Source: Lojkania enalia
Taxonomy: Eukaryota > Ascomycota > Dothideomycetes > Pleosporales
Length of the DNA: 64,000 nucleotides
Direction of reading: 5' to 3'
Assembly: GCA_010094045.1 (NCBI GenBank)
Contig: ML986633.1
Coordinates: forward strand, 124,722 to 188,721
The translations under genes were made by a program, and so were the position numbers. Under the pieces are notes generated by a model. It made no database searches and was not told the origin of the DNA. It saw only the letters and a program-made list of their open reading frames with translations. Below are positions 22,200-33,510 of this stretch, one piece after another; position 1 is the stretch's first letter; every line of letters begins with the position of its first letter.

Positions 22200-25100
22200 T
22201 TTTTTGGGCCTTTCTGAGTGTTTTAATGTGTCCACAAAGTTCGACCAACGTAGCAGGTCGCTAACTGGGTTTTTAGAAAACAATTCTCTATGAATCGTGT
22301 TGAATAGATTTTAGGATTTATGGGTTTCCGAAAGACCTACCTCTCATTGAAAAAAAACTTTGAAGACTTTAGTAACGTGCAGATTTGAGAATCGAAAGGG
22401 AGGAGACGCTCAAATTGCAAACTTCTTTCATGTTGAGTGCTTTCCTTCTCATTGCAATCATTCTTTCGGGGTTTTAAACTGAGGTTCTCATTTCCAGAGA
22501 TCATAAAGCATTAGTGTTGAGTGATTTGCGAATTACCTGTCATGATAGCTACGATTCGTGGGGTCTAAGTATCCACGTAAGTGTCGGTCTACATATTTTA
22601 AATTCGAAGGCCAAAACTGAAATGCCTGTTCGTACGCTGTAAAACTTCAAGATTTCAGCAAAGTAGCACATGTAATCTTGACATGGTTTTATTAGCATTG
22701 CATACACCACATGTCTATTTCTTGCTAGCGTGAGTTTTTACACCATGTGCACTTTCCGTGTATGTTTTTAGTTGGAGTTGGTGGATTTTTGCCATAAAGA
22801 AAGTACGAGTCCTTTTATTAAGGATAAGCAATATTCTTGCAGAATTTCTTGTGGAGACAAGCTTACTTTCGTGAGCTACAACTTGACATATAGATAGTTT
22901 AAATATCCTCTCAATTGATTCGAAAGGTGTCAATAAAGTTCCAGGAACACCTCTAACCCAAGCTAATTGAGGAAAGTTCTAATCTTTTAGAAAATTTTTC
23001 GTAGAGTATGTTTAGCTATTTAGTGGTGTTTGATAGTGCTCGCAATTGAGTCCCCATACTCCAGCTATATTATTGTTTTTAGACTCTCAAGCTTGCCATA
23101 TCTTCGTAAGTCGCAGATTTGTACCCGACATACACGATTTCTTCTTCCTTTGTAGATACAGGCATCATATGCAGATCATTCTATCAAGTAGACAACAAGA
23201 AATTTTAGGCGCTCAAAATCTTGCCACACAAGTTAGGGATTCGTAACTTTTCTATTAGACATAATGTACTATTGAGAAGGATATATTTCTATTTATTCGC
23301 AGTGAGAGGCTACCTAACTATTTTTAAACGGAGTTTATAGTTAATTTTGGTTATACTGTCTTAAAAGATGCAAGGTTCCAGGATGTTGGCGTGTGGAAAG
23401 CTTGAATATGCTACCAGGTCCATTTCTTCTTTTGTTATAAATAATCTTTGAGAGAATTGGCGATTATCCAACAGTTCTGTGCAGGGTTTTAGAGCCTTTC
23501 AACCGTTCAGGAGTAATTTCGTGATTTGAATAATTCCATGATTTAGCTCTTACCTAATTTCTCGACGTTTCTGTAGGAAGAGATATCAGGCCGTTTGAAA
23601 GTTCTTTTGAGTTAAGGAATGAAATCCCTATCATCCGAAATTGGACATTAGTCCCCACAGCAAGCACTTCCATCTCATTTGTTTTATTTTAAGAATCAGC
23701 ACGGGCTGACAGCGTAGGCTGTACTTTGTTCAGACGAACAAGTCGTATTAGTTTCAGGACTTTTAGACCTCGCCATGAAACCTCGGTCAATGCCACTTCG
23801 CATGGCGCGTTTGGTCGTTCCATCTTCGGGTCGAAATCCAGGGAATATGAAGGGACCAACTTACTCGTTTTGGAAAATCATTTTTCTTGCCTTGCTCGTT
23901 GGATTGGATCTTAGAGCACCGGGTGTTGAGAAAGCGATGTCGCGGGCAAAGTGAATGGACGAAAGGCGGTTATTTATCTACTTCAATTACATTACCTTGA
24001 ACATCGAGAGTGAATTATCTCCCCATCAAACGTCCCCAAGGATTTTTAGACTCACGACCTTACCCCATTGTTCCTTCTCTCTTGCTCTTTTGGACAACCG
24101 GCACTAGACATAATACGTAGATGAAGCGTGAAATACCACTCCATGCCTCCATCGGAAATGATTCTTGACTGTGACGCCTAATCTCCTACAGAGATTTCTC
24201 CACATAGCTACTCTATAAATATAATCTTGGACCAAAAATCTCCAATAACGGGATTTCTGTATTTTAAATTCTATTCTATGCGCCCTAAACATAGTTTGTG
24301 TGGAGAAAAGAACAAAAACCTTACTCCATAGATCCATCACTGAGTTAATAATAGGTCGTGATACCGAATACACCGCAAAAAAATATTCTCATGTTATCTC
24401 CTTAAATAATGATGTTTAAACCGCATCTTTGACCACATGGGCTCTTTTCTAGAGAACTCTTAAACAGCCAAAACACTGAATATCATCCAGTGACCAATAT
24501 CTCCCCAGACTTTTATTATCCCACAGACAGCCTTCTTCACATATCTGCCTATTTTATTGCGTTTAGGGCCCGCAGTTAGAGCCATATATGTTTCTTTCTT
24601 CACATTTAGAGACTACAGACGCTGCATATCGTCTAAAGAGAGGTCCCTCTACATCAATTCCTTCGTGTCGTATTTCTAGATATAGTACCAGCACTATTTT
24701 AGCCTTTATATACGTTCTTTATACTATATATACTAAATACAGATGTGATGCAGAGTAAAGAACAAAACCCCGCCCCATATTCTCAATACTTAGTTGTTTA
24801 ATATCCTAGATGCTAAATACGTCGCAGACAGCCTTCTCCACATGACTAGTCATGTCAAGCAATTTTAGACCCACAGAGCTCACCAAATACATTTTTCCCT
24901 TCTAAGTCTTAATACGCAATGCTCTACACACTCCACAGACAATTCCCTCCTCATTGGCTGCTTCATGGCATATTTTAGACTCACAGTGCTCACTCCATGT
25001 GTAGATTTCACATTGAATTTTAGACCATGAGTGTAGAACGCAGAAAGTAGAGGAACGAACACAATCCTACGTCATAAAATCATTGTTTTCGTTGTTGCAT

Positions 25101-25835
25101 ACCGCGGGCGATGGACATCGTGCAGGCAGACCTGTCGCGGCGACCCTATAAAGTCCTTACAGTAGTCGTTTTAGAGTGATAGGAGTTAAATATAGTGACG
25201 ACAGCTTTCTGTAAATGGCAGTTTCATTTGTTTTGTTTTGTTTTGTTTTTAAAAATTATAGTACTAGCTATATGTAAGTTTCAGAATATGTGTTGTAGTC
25301 CACTGAACTCTACAGTCCAGATAACCCCTCCAATTCATCTCGGCCGATGAATGTTTAGAAACCAGAGCTCTGACCACATGTATTCTTTCTTACATAGGTT
25401 TTAGACCGCTAGGCTCCACGACTTAAAACCCTCTCCTCATTGTCAAGGTGGCAGTTAATTTTCAAACCAACAACCCCCACCCCACTCCACGACCTTTCTT
25501 TTTATTAGACACCTAACCCTAAAACTCCGCATAAATATCCCCGTCATTCTCTAGTCGGAAGCCTTTTAAAATTACACTCACACTCCATGTAGGTTTTTCG
25601 ATAGCACCTTTTAGACCTCAGGTGCTGAACCCCCTGCGGACAAATTGCTCCATGTAGAACGATTCCCAATCTTTATTTTTTTTTTTTTTAGAACCAATGT
25701 ACTAACGCCATTAAAAAAGAAACCTGATTTTCGATTTTAGATCGTACATGTCGAATATCCTGCGGACAAATTCTCCACATCGGACTCTCATTCTACGACT
25801 TTTAGGACTAGAGTACTGGCACTATGCAACCATGG
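22200..25835. repeat. decayed satellite-like array (TTTTAGAC / CAGACA-CTTCTCCACAT units)
   Basis: This 3.6-kb gene-free stretch repeats a set of phrases with heavy divergence. The clearest pairs are ttttagac plus cacag.gctcac at 24,863 and 24,973; cagacagccttct.cacat at 24,524 and 24,825 (one mismatch in 19); and cctgcggacaaatt at 25,633 and 25,759 (identical). The phrase tttttaga or ttttagac also occurs near 23,078, 23,750, 24,043, 25,016, 25,398, 25,608 and 25,734, usually followed 40-60 bases later by a cacatg-like string. Spacing is irregular (roughly 50-130 bp). No open frame, LTR or terminal inverted repeat was seen. The copies in the right half are better preserved. It may be an old tandem array or a cluster of a short mobile repeat; the identity is unknown. 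Confidence 0.55.
25223..25250. repeat. TTTTG microsatellite
   Basis: Several copies of ttttg in a row (cattttgttttgttttgt-like phase) inside the decayed array. Confidence 0.6.
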
Positions 25836-26138
25836 GTACATGGTATTTAGTGCGAGACGCTGAGCAGTATATATGGAAAGGAAAGGAAGGAGGGAGGGAG
25901 TGAGTGTTTATATATGGTCTTAGAAGAAGGGGAATGGGATGAGGCACGTAAGCATGGTGAATTGTGTTTAAGGGAGGGTGAATAGAGAACGGCGATATAC
26001 TGTGAATGATACATGTGACGATCACACCACGATGCCAACCACCACATAGGTCTAGAAGCTAAAAATGCATGATATTCGGGTATCTAATGAGACCATATTT
26101 CCTCCAGGTGCCTTAAACGCCGTTAAAGCTGTCCACGA

Positions 26139-27803
26139 CTACCAACCATCGAAATTCCCAAAGCCGCCACCAGTCCTCACTTTCTTCTTAACCGGCTGCA
26201 CATCTTCCTCCCACTCACCCACAACTTCATCCTCCACCTGATGCTTTACTACTTGTAAGTACTTTCCGACCTCAAGACTCTCCCTACCACTCTTCTCCAC
26301 CCTCCCATCCGCTCGAATCCGTTTCCCTGTCCACGTCGTCCTATCGTCCTCCCTCCCACCTTGCCTCCTAACCTCCTCTTCCTCCAACTCCCTGTCCTCC
26401 TTTTCCCTCCTCTCTTTATTCCACTCCTCAAACGGATCTACAAAAACCACCACATCCAAAATCTCAATATCGGTTACCGGTCTATCCTTATCGCCCACCT
26501 CGGCCATCTCCATAGCCTTGAGCGTCGTATCTAGGCCGCCAACCACCTTCGCAAAGACCGTGTGCTTTCGATCAAGATGCGGGACGGGCCTATACGTGAT
26601 GAAAAACTGGCTCGTATTGGTATTCTTACCCTTATTCGCCATGCTCACCACACCCCTGACACTATGCGTATGCGGCCCCTCGAGCTCATCCTCAAATGGC
26701 TTCCCCCACACACTCTGCCCGCCACGCCCCGTACCCGTCGGATCCCCGCCCTGGATCATGAAGCTGCGGATATTTCTATGGAATATGGTACCCCGGTAGT
26801 ACCCGTTCTGTGCCAACTTGACAAAGTTCCAGACGGCCTTGGGCGCGAACTCGGGGAGGAGCTCGATGTTGAGGTCGCCGAGGGAGGTCGAGATGCGCGC
26901 GTAGCCTTTTTGCTTGACGCGCTTGGGCTTCAGCATGTATTCTTCTTCAGAGAGGAGGGCGCGTTCGCCCGAGGTATGGGGCGTCATGCCTGTCGAGGTG
27001 AATGACGCTGCAGCCTTGCCGGAGGTGTACACTGCTGCATTGTAAGGCGACGCTTTCGCAGCAGGCGCCGTTGTCTTCGGGACTTTCCCGTTCGTCGGAG
27101 CGGCGATAACGGCCCTGGAATCATGTCCACTTGCCTTCGCCGCGCGCTCAGCCCTCGCTTTGGCAACCGCCTCCTTTGCCTTCAAGATCTTGCTCGCGCT
27201 CCCCAAAGCCTCACTATTCACCGCGCTCTCTGGCTCTGGAACCGCTGTCTCCCCCTCCACAACGTGCTTAAACGCCCCGAAATCCCTAGCCCCGACATTC
27301 TGCGGATCCTGCAGCGTGATGATATCTTTCCTCGAAAATTCCTCATCACTAACCAAATCTCTCCAATTCTTCGCCTTGATGTTCAGCCGCTCAACTGTAT
27401 CCCACGCAAACACGTTCCCCGACCCTCGCAGCGCAACGATGTGTGTGTTATCCGTAAACACCTTGTATGTCACCGGATCCACATACTCCCCCTCCTCATT
27501 CTTGTGAAACTGCAAGGTGATGAGATCGGAGCGCTTCAGCGGACTACCATCGATCGGATTCGTATTATTGTGTTTCGATAGCCATGTTAGGATGTGCGTG
27601 AGGTCAAAAATGGTGCCGGTGGGCGTGCACACGGGGTCCGTGAAGGGCTGGAGGGAAACGGCGCAGTAGTTGAAAGGAAGGCGCTTGAAAGCTGTGTTGG
27701 TGCTGGTGGGTTTGCCAGCGTTGACACCCCGGCTGGTGCTGAATTGGTCGCTGGATGACCATTCTGAGTGTGTGATGTAGAGCTTGTCGGTGTTTTTGCC
27801 CAT
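26139..27803 (-). CDS. cyp8: U-box cyclophilin (PPIL2/Cyp8-type peptidyl-prolyl isomerase)
   Basis: This single-exon 554-residue nuclear protein combines a modified RING (U-box) domain for ubiquitin ligation with a cyclophilin domain. In other fungi and in animals (PPIL2) it is linked to spliceosomes. The start MGKNTDKLYITHSEW is diagnostic. The U-box lies at about residues 38-115 with CAVSLQPFTDPVCTPTG. An Ala/Lys-rich linker spans about 195-270, and the cyclophilin domain about 298-450 with FHRNIRSFMIQGGD and GKNTNTSQFFITY. The catalytic Arg is kept (FHR, residues 341-343). The position that is Trp in cyclophilin A is His409 (HLDRKHTVF). A charged Glu/Arg-rich C-terminal tail ends in GGFGNFDGW, as in orthologues. 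Length is normal for the family. Confidence 0.96.
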   Translation of the reverse strand: MGKNTDKLYITHSEWSSSDQFSTSRGVNAGKPTSTNTAFKRLPFNYCAVSLQPFTDPVCTPTGTIFDLTHILTWLSKHNNTNPIDGSPLKRSDLITLQFHKNEEGEYVDPVTYKVFTDNTHIVALRGSGNVFAWDTVERLNIKAKNWRDLVSDEEFSRKDIITLQDPQNVGARDFGAFKHVVEGETAVPEPESAVNSEALGSASKILKAKEAVAKARAERAAKASGHDSRAVIAAPTNGKVPKTTAPAAKASPYNAAVYTSGKAAASFTSTGMTPHTSGERALLSEEEYMLKPKRVKQKGYARISTSLGDLNIELLPEFAPKAVWNFVKLAQNGYYRGTIFHRNIRSFMIQGGDPTGTGRGGQSVWGKPFEDELEGPHTHSVRGVVSMANKGKNTNTSQFFITYRPVPHLDRKHTVFAKVVGGLDTTLKAMEMAEVGDKDRPVTDIEILDVVVFVDPFEEWNKERREKEDRELEEEEVRRQGGREDDRTTWTGKRIRADGRVEKSGRESLEVGKYLQVVKHQVEDEVVGEWEEDVQPVKKKVRTGGGFGNFDGW

Positions 27804-27877
27804 GATGGTGCTAAGGAGAGGGAGTTGACTACGGCGGATTTTGTGAAGCCGAAAAGTTTGGGTGTAGATGCGCCGGG

Positions 27878-27919
27878 GGATAATGCGCCACGCGCCGATG
27901 GATAATGCGCCACGCGCCG
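27878..27919. repeat. two 20-bp copies of a GCGCC-rich box in the cyp8 upstream region
   Basis: ggataatgcgccacgcgccg occurs at 27,878-27,897 and again at 27,900-27,919. It lies about 75-115 bp upstream of the cyp8 ATG, where it could be a promoter element; no binding protein can be named from sequence. Confidence 0.75.
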
Positions 27920-28576
27920 GTGGATCCTCGGTGAGAAATGGGATACTTGAGGCACTTTGCTAGGTGCCCACCAGACTTCCGTGAAGTGCATAATCTGTAT
28001 CGGCACATTATATAATAGAAGGGTATGAAGTATAAAGATTTCCGTTTCGTTGTGTTAAAAAGCAACCTTATTATCGCCAGTCTTTTGCAATAGGGCCGAC
28101 ATATTTAGACTCTACATTCATTTAACCTATCCTATTCATCTTCCTATAAGAATCATTCTAATATACAGGTGCACGCAGTTTCATATCAGTGGAGCAAATA
28201 GTAGAAGCGTGTCAAAAATAATATTCCCGCTTCAGTGCGCTAAGACCAACGAAATCACCACAAGTCCTTTATATTAAGGCCAGCATATTCAGAATATATG
28301 ATTCATTTTCTTTATATATAATAAGAGCCCTTTTGACAGGCAGGCTACAATGCCCTGTCAGTGCGGTCTAGACACACCCTATATGCCACATAGTATTTCC
28401 ATCCCTCTTCCATCCAAGCTCTTCCATAATGCATGCCCAAGCAGTTTCAGAGGGTATATGGTACAAAAGGAGATTACAACGCCAATGATGCCACCGAAAA
28501 ATAGCCAGCTCCTGCGATGCTACGGAGATTAGGTAAGAATGCAATATACCAACGCCTTTGCCATGCTTTGATCGCA
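27920..28576. other. intergenic
   Basis: This holds the cyp8 promoter side and the 3' flank of the GPI-protein gene. Nothing else is recognised. Confidence 0.45.
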
Positions 28577-29329
28577 TTATATTGCCGCGCAGACCAGGGC
28601 AAAAATGCCCGTCACCGCTCCTAGTGTCAAACTACGAAGGGTGGTGGAGCCGCCAGTAGCCTGTACATCGAATGGACTTCCGCCTCCAGAATCGGCGTTG
28701 GACTTTTGGCTGCTGGCTGTCTGACTAGGTTCGGCGGATGATGAGTCGGTATTTGCCGGCGGCGGTTGTTCTGTATCCGAGGGAGCGGCTGTCTCAGTTG
28801 GTGTTTCTGTGAAAGTTGTAGCGAGCGTTGTTCCTGGCGCTGTCGGAACGGACGTATCCACGTCGATGCCCTCTGAGCTGCTGGTGCTGCTAGTGCTCGA
28901 CGAAGCAGCCTCTGACGAAGTACGAGCCTCGGCCTTTGTGGTGGTTTGTTGCTGAACCTGCGTCGTTGACGGGCTCGGCGTGACTGTGGTGATGACGACA
29001 TCTGGGCAGAGTGCTTCTACGCCAAATCCCAATAGGAAGACACCTATTATACTCGTTTCCGGAACGTCGACATTGCTGCAGGCTTGCTGGACGTCTTTCG
29101 CGATTTCGACAAGGCCTACAACGCAATCCGTGCTGCACAGCTCGCTCCTATCGCTACTTGTGAAGTCTTCAGCCGTGCAACCCTGAATTGGACGGTTGTA
29201 TACGGTTTGACATTCCGAGGGTAGGTTTTCGATCCGCGGCGTGAAATTGGAGAGGGAGACCGAGTTTGTCGCCGAGACGCCTATGGCAACCAGGCCAGAC
29301 ATGACTACAGTGCGAGAACTGGAGCGCAT
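28577..29329 (-). CDS. Cys-rich, Ser/Thr-rich GPI-anchored cell-surface protein
   Basis: A single-exon 250-residue protein with the layout of a fungal wall or plasma-membrane protein. It has an N-terminal hydrophobic signal (about 1-21) and a domain with six Cys (residues 40, 51, 65, 69, 84 and 108) beginning ENLPSECQTVYNRPIQGC. A long Ser/Thr/Pro-rich stretch follows, likely O-glycosylated (about 112-215). The C-terminus is a hydrophobic tail (LTLGAVTGIFALVCAAI) preceded by small residues, as needed for GPI attachment. The Cys spacing is not CFEM (eight Cys). I recognise the type but not a named family. Function is unknown; a role in wall structure or surface sensing is a guess. Confidence 0.85.
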   Translation of the reverse strand: MRSSSRTVVMSGLVAIGVSATNSVSLSNFTPRIENLPSECQTVYNRPIQGCTAEDFTSSDRSELCSTDCVVGLVEIAKDVQQACSNVDVPETSIIGVFLLGFGVEALCPDVVITTVTPSPSTTQVQQQTTTKAEARTSSEAASSSTSSTSSSEGIDVDTSVPTAPGTTLATTFTETPTETAAPSDTEQPPPANTDSSSAEPSQTASSQKSNADSGGGSPFDVQATGGSTTLRSLTLGAVTGIFALVCAAI

Positions 29330-30933
29330 CGTGAAGTATTTGTTATGCGGTGAGTCTTCGCTGTGGGTCGAGGAAAGGATCGTATGACACCCGGGCGATT
29401 CCTGTCCAGGCCACTCAATGACAATTCAGGCCAGTTCAGTCCTGCGTCACCCAGTAGCAGCGATGCGATGATGGTGGTGAGACGGCAATGGTTTGAGAGA
29501 ATGGGTGTTGTCGTGAGACGCGAGGCGTTTTGCGATTTTCGGCCGATGGTGGGATAAGAAAAATGTCGGCTCCGGTCTAACCAGAGCGATGCCTTGTGGC
29601 AACGAATTGCTTTCCTCCTCTTGTGTCCGAGATAGTTATGGAGTGTTAGTTATGGAATTTGATTTCAGATCCCCAGACTCGGTCTTCGACACCTGTGACG
29701 ACAGAAGATCTTGCACTTATGCGACCAGGCCAATGGCTTATGGCCTATTCCGGCTCGGGGGCACAAACGACAGACGGTTAAGCACGAGAGCTGCAAGGCA
29801 GAATGAACGAGACAAAATGAGGGGACGGCGAAGGACAGAACGAACCGGCGCCGGGCCTGCAAGGAGGATTGGGGAGGAAGGGTTGAAAAAGGCAGGACAG
29901 GAACAAGCACGCTCAGCGCAAGGACAAGAAGCGAAACGTAACAAAAGGGAGAAACAAGCGTCGTGATAGTCGTGATGTTCAGTCGTTCATGCCATTGCAA
30001 GCGGTGCGCATTAAGAGGGTACTCCTACCGAGGAAGTTGGGGAAGCAGATGACGGGACTTGGGGGGGATCGGCAGGGACTCGAGGTGGTTTAAAGGAGCA
30101 GCGCACGGCGGTTGGCTGGCTGGCGGGCGACCCAGTTCCGCACATACATAGCCAGAAAGTGGCCGAGTGCAGAGTGCGGTATAGTGCGGGCCAGATGGGG
30201 GAGCGAGGGGAGAGCGAGGAGGGAGGGGAGTGCGTGCTGTCGCAGGTTGGTGCAACATGACCCTGCTGAAACACGGGAGCCAAGGCCGCGGCGGCCAGCT
30301 TAGCGCTCTCATTGGTCAGGCGGGCCCAGGATGGGCGGAGCGGTGCTGTGACCGACCTTCCTGACACACGGCAAGACGACCATTCTGAGCACTGGGAACT
30401 GCAAAAGGGCAGCGAACAGCTGCAAGCGGCTATTGCGGTGCACACTGTCAGCTCGTTCAGCCCATCAGCTCGCAAATCTCAGCGGTCCTACGCGCGAGCT
30501 CGGGGCGACACATCGCATTCGGCCGACGCAGCTCGTCCTTGGCGGCACAATATCGCACTGCATTCGTTTGATCGTTTCGTGCGGTTTACCCCCCATCTCC
30601 ACCAGCACAAGCTCCGAAACAAAGGCACATTGTTGAGCAGCATCGTCAGTCGCTAGCGACATCCCGAATACTGCTGTCACATGGCAGCGGATCTGGATTA
30701 GAAACCTCGCTCCGGTCCTGCTCGCAATGCCGTCCTCCACACTGCCACCGCAGGACCCCCTACCATCACCAAGAACAACTGACCAATCAGCGACCGCCAA
30801 ACGTGAAATGCATGAACATTGGCGCTTTCCATTGTTTCTACAGCGATTACTATCTTAGACATTCTTACATACTAACAATAGCGCTGCACTGTCTTTCTCG
30901 TGCTCTCTTTCTTTCTACATTTTCCCGCCGTTT
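29330..30933. other. intergenic between GPI-protein gene and alcohol dehydrogenase
   Basis: 1.6 kb without a supported gene. Open frames here (up to 154 codons, on both strands at once) have Pro/Ser/Arg-heavy composition and no motif, as expected from GC-rich noncoding DNA. It includes the upstream region of the GPI-protein gene. A run of purine-rich plus-strand sequence at about 29,800-29,960 is the only compositional oddity. Confidence 0.5.
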
Positions 30934-32148
30934 TCAGTTAAAGGTCAGAACACCCCTAAACCTCACCTTGTTCGAATGCATGCGCTCGATGGCCTCAGCC
31001 ACCTTGTCGTACGGGAACTTCTCAACCATGCACTTCACCCCCTGGAGTTGCGAGAACCGGATCGTGTCTTCGCAGTCGATGGCGTGTCCGGACGGCCAGC
31101 CGTGGACCGATTTGCCGGCTACGATGAGCGAGAATGTGCTAATTGGGATATCGCCGACAGCTATTACGGATTCACAAGTCAATCATGTGTCTCTCGGATC
31201 CTTCGGGAGCATGTATAATGGTGCGGAAGGGAACCTACGGGCTAGGATCAGGAGTTTCCCACGTGGGGCAAGTCCGTTGACAAGAGCCGGCATAATAGCA
31301 GGATTCGGCGCCGTGACAACCACCAAGTCGGCACCACCCATCTTCTTAAGCGCCTCTGCTGCGTCTTCATCGCTGGTACTGACATAGTCTGTTGCGCCCA
31401 GTTGCGCAGCAAAGTCCCTCTTGGCGTCGCTGGTGGATAGTGCAACCGTCCGATATCCCATCTTGCGGGCGTACTGGACAGCGAGATGACCCAGACCACC
31501 AAGGCCTTGGACGGCGACTATACCCCCTGGGCCGATTTCCATCTTTCGAATGCCGTTGAAAACAGTCACCCCCCCGCAGAGTAGTGGCGCGTACTCTGCA
31601 GCGTCCCCATCCTGGGGAATGCGTACGGCGGCTTCAGAGCGGATGATGGTGTACTCTGAGTCTATCAAGTTCAGCCTCGACAGTTACGTGTCTTCTGAAA
31701 TGAGCTAAAACTTACATCCTCCATCCAAGTTGACTCCATTGACCTTCCCATTCTGACACATCTGGAAGTAACCCTTCTCGCAGGCCGAGCAAGTCCCGTC
31801 ATGGCCTCCGTGCCACGTCCCACCAGCCCTATCGCCTACCTTCCACTTCTTCTCTCCTGGGCCTACAGCAACGACATAGCCAATGCTTTCATGCCCGGGG
31901 ATTTTTGGGAAGGACGCACTGCAGTATAGTATCAGTCCATTGTTCTTTTAGACAAGAGCAATAACAACTTACATAGCGTTCATGTAACCCTGTTGTAGAA
32001 ACGAATCTGAATGGCAAACACCACAAGCCTCCACCTTGATCAAAATCTCCCCCTCCTTCGGCTCTCTAACAGGAACATCCCGAACATCCCAAGGCGCACC
32101 GGCCTCCTCAATCACAATTGCCTTGCAAGTCTTTGGAATAGCTGCCAT
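30934..32148 (-). CDS. zinc-dependent alcohol dehydrogenase (MDR family)
   Basis: This 342-residue NAD(P)-dependent alcohol dehydrogenase is in four exons: 32148-31973, 31918-31716, 31661-31239 and 31160-30934, with introns of 54, 54 and 78 bp and 1029 nt in frame. Catalytic-zinc ligands are visible: ACGVCHSD (C45, H46), PGHE (H68) and C155 in PLLCGG. The Rossmann motif GLGGLGH lies at residues 179-185. The structural-zinc loop reads GGHDGTCSACEKGYFQMC, with Asp where the first of four Cys normally sits. I have met this variant in related bacterial and fungal ADHs. The last exon joins as LILAPVGDIPIS and ends VRFRGVLTF. A TTG-initiated extension of three residues was rejected in favour of ATG at 32,148. 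Cytosolic by lack of a targeting signal; substrate unknown. Confidence 0.94.
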
Positions 32149-32273
32149 TGCAAACAAACACTCTTTACGTCTTCAAACAAACTAATGTAAACTAGTTGAA
32201 AGGGCAATAGATGTATCTTGTAAGGCGTGTAGAATTCTAAATGAAGTCGATTGCAACTTGCCTAGTTTGTCTC

Positions 32274-32281
32274 TTTATATA
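32274..32281 (-). promoter_or_regulatory. TATA box of the alcohol dehydrogenase gene
   Basis: tatataaa on the minus strand, about 126 bp upstream of the ATG. A strong match, as often seen in inducible, highly expressed fungal genes. Confidence 0.55.
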
Positions 32282-32289
32282 CTCATACA

Positions 32290-33510
32290 TCATGGCCCCA
32301 CCGGAGCTATCCGTTAAGACCTGTCCGTCCCGTCATACCCGTGCCTCTTAAGTCCATATTCTGCACTATTCGCAAGATGTGCATCGAGCCGGTCATTATT
32401 GGGCCGCGGCATCCTTGCGTTAATGGAGCTTGGCGGTGAGCGCTGCGAGGAAGTGTACGTAACATGAAGATCACGATAAACAACGAAATAAACAATACTA
32501 GCGTTCTTGCGAATATAAAATTTTTCCATTCTATGCATGTTGTACCGAATTTTCCTGTCGATTATTGAGCAAAATCTGGCTACTTTCGAGCGCCGAACCT
32601 CGAGTTTTTGCGAGAACCCTATCCTGATAATCGATATTTGCCCCCAGAATTTTGCATAACTAGACTAAACTCCGATTCTCCTTCCAGTCAGCTTCAATGA
32701 CCCACTGCACTTGCCCCTTCTTATTTATCTGCACAACGCTCGGATTTAAGCGCCGCTCTCGATTAATTCTTAGCGTGTTCGTAAGATGATATGTAGCGGC
32801 CGATGCATGCGTGCGTTTTGGACTGGATTATTAAGGTGTGGTTCGGAGGTGTGGTGGGAGTTTCCGGATTGGGTAAGTTGCTGTGAGATGAGGGGGCGGG
32901 TGCTTGGGATTATGGTATGGTGTTGAGGAGGGGGGGATTGGAAAGGGACGCTTGGATTTGCGAATCAACAGGATGTTTTAATTTGAATGGTGTCTATGGA
33001 GTTACTTGTTTGACTAGCGTGCTGATAATGACTTTTGTATGTTCTATCGACTTGATCATGATATATTTCGTCACTATCCACCTCTCATCAACATTTAATT
33101 CCACAAGCTACTCAGCGTCGTCGGCTCATCCTATGGAACAATTAAAACCAGAATCACCATTCGAAAAGTAACTACTCACGGCCAGCGGAAGAGGTCTTAT
33201 TCAAACTATATCTACATACTCATTCACACACCTAAGTCACCTCTACGACCTCATCCATACGCACAACTCACAAATCCTCCATACAAAACTCCCTCTTACA
33301 ATCCATACCTCAATATCCCTCTTTTATTACCCATCTGCATCGGTCCATCAATCCCCCGCCCTAGACAAAGGCTATCGATAAGCCCCTGCTTATCATACGT
33401 TTCATAAGCGAGATCTGGTTGGAAACCGCATCTCAGACGTAATCAAGTCCGGCCCCACGAACGGCACCGTCTCGGATACCGGCCATGCAGGAACAGAGCG
33501 CAGGTACAGG
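32290..33510. other. intergenic, shared 5' region of alcohol dehydrogenase and serine hydrolase
   Basis: The two genes are divergently transcribed. An 84-codon frame at 32,917-33,171 has no protein features. A stop-free stretch before 33,511 may be extra coding sequence of the hydrolase (see that entry). Confidence 0.45.

Noticed and set aside
22200..25835. CRISPR-like array
   Set aside because: Units are irregular and diverged and the genome is fungal; direct repeats are not identical.
30011..30656. Frames of 114-154 codons on both strands
   Set aside because: Overlapping, Pro/Ser/Arg-biased readings of GC-rich DNA without homology or plausible starts.
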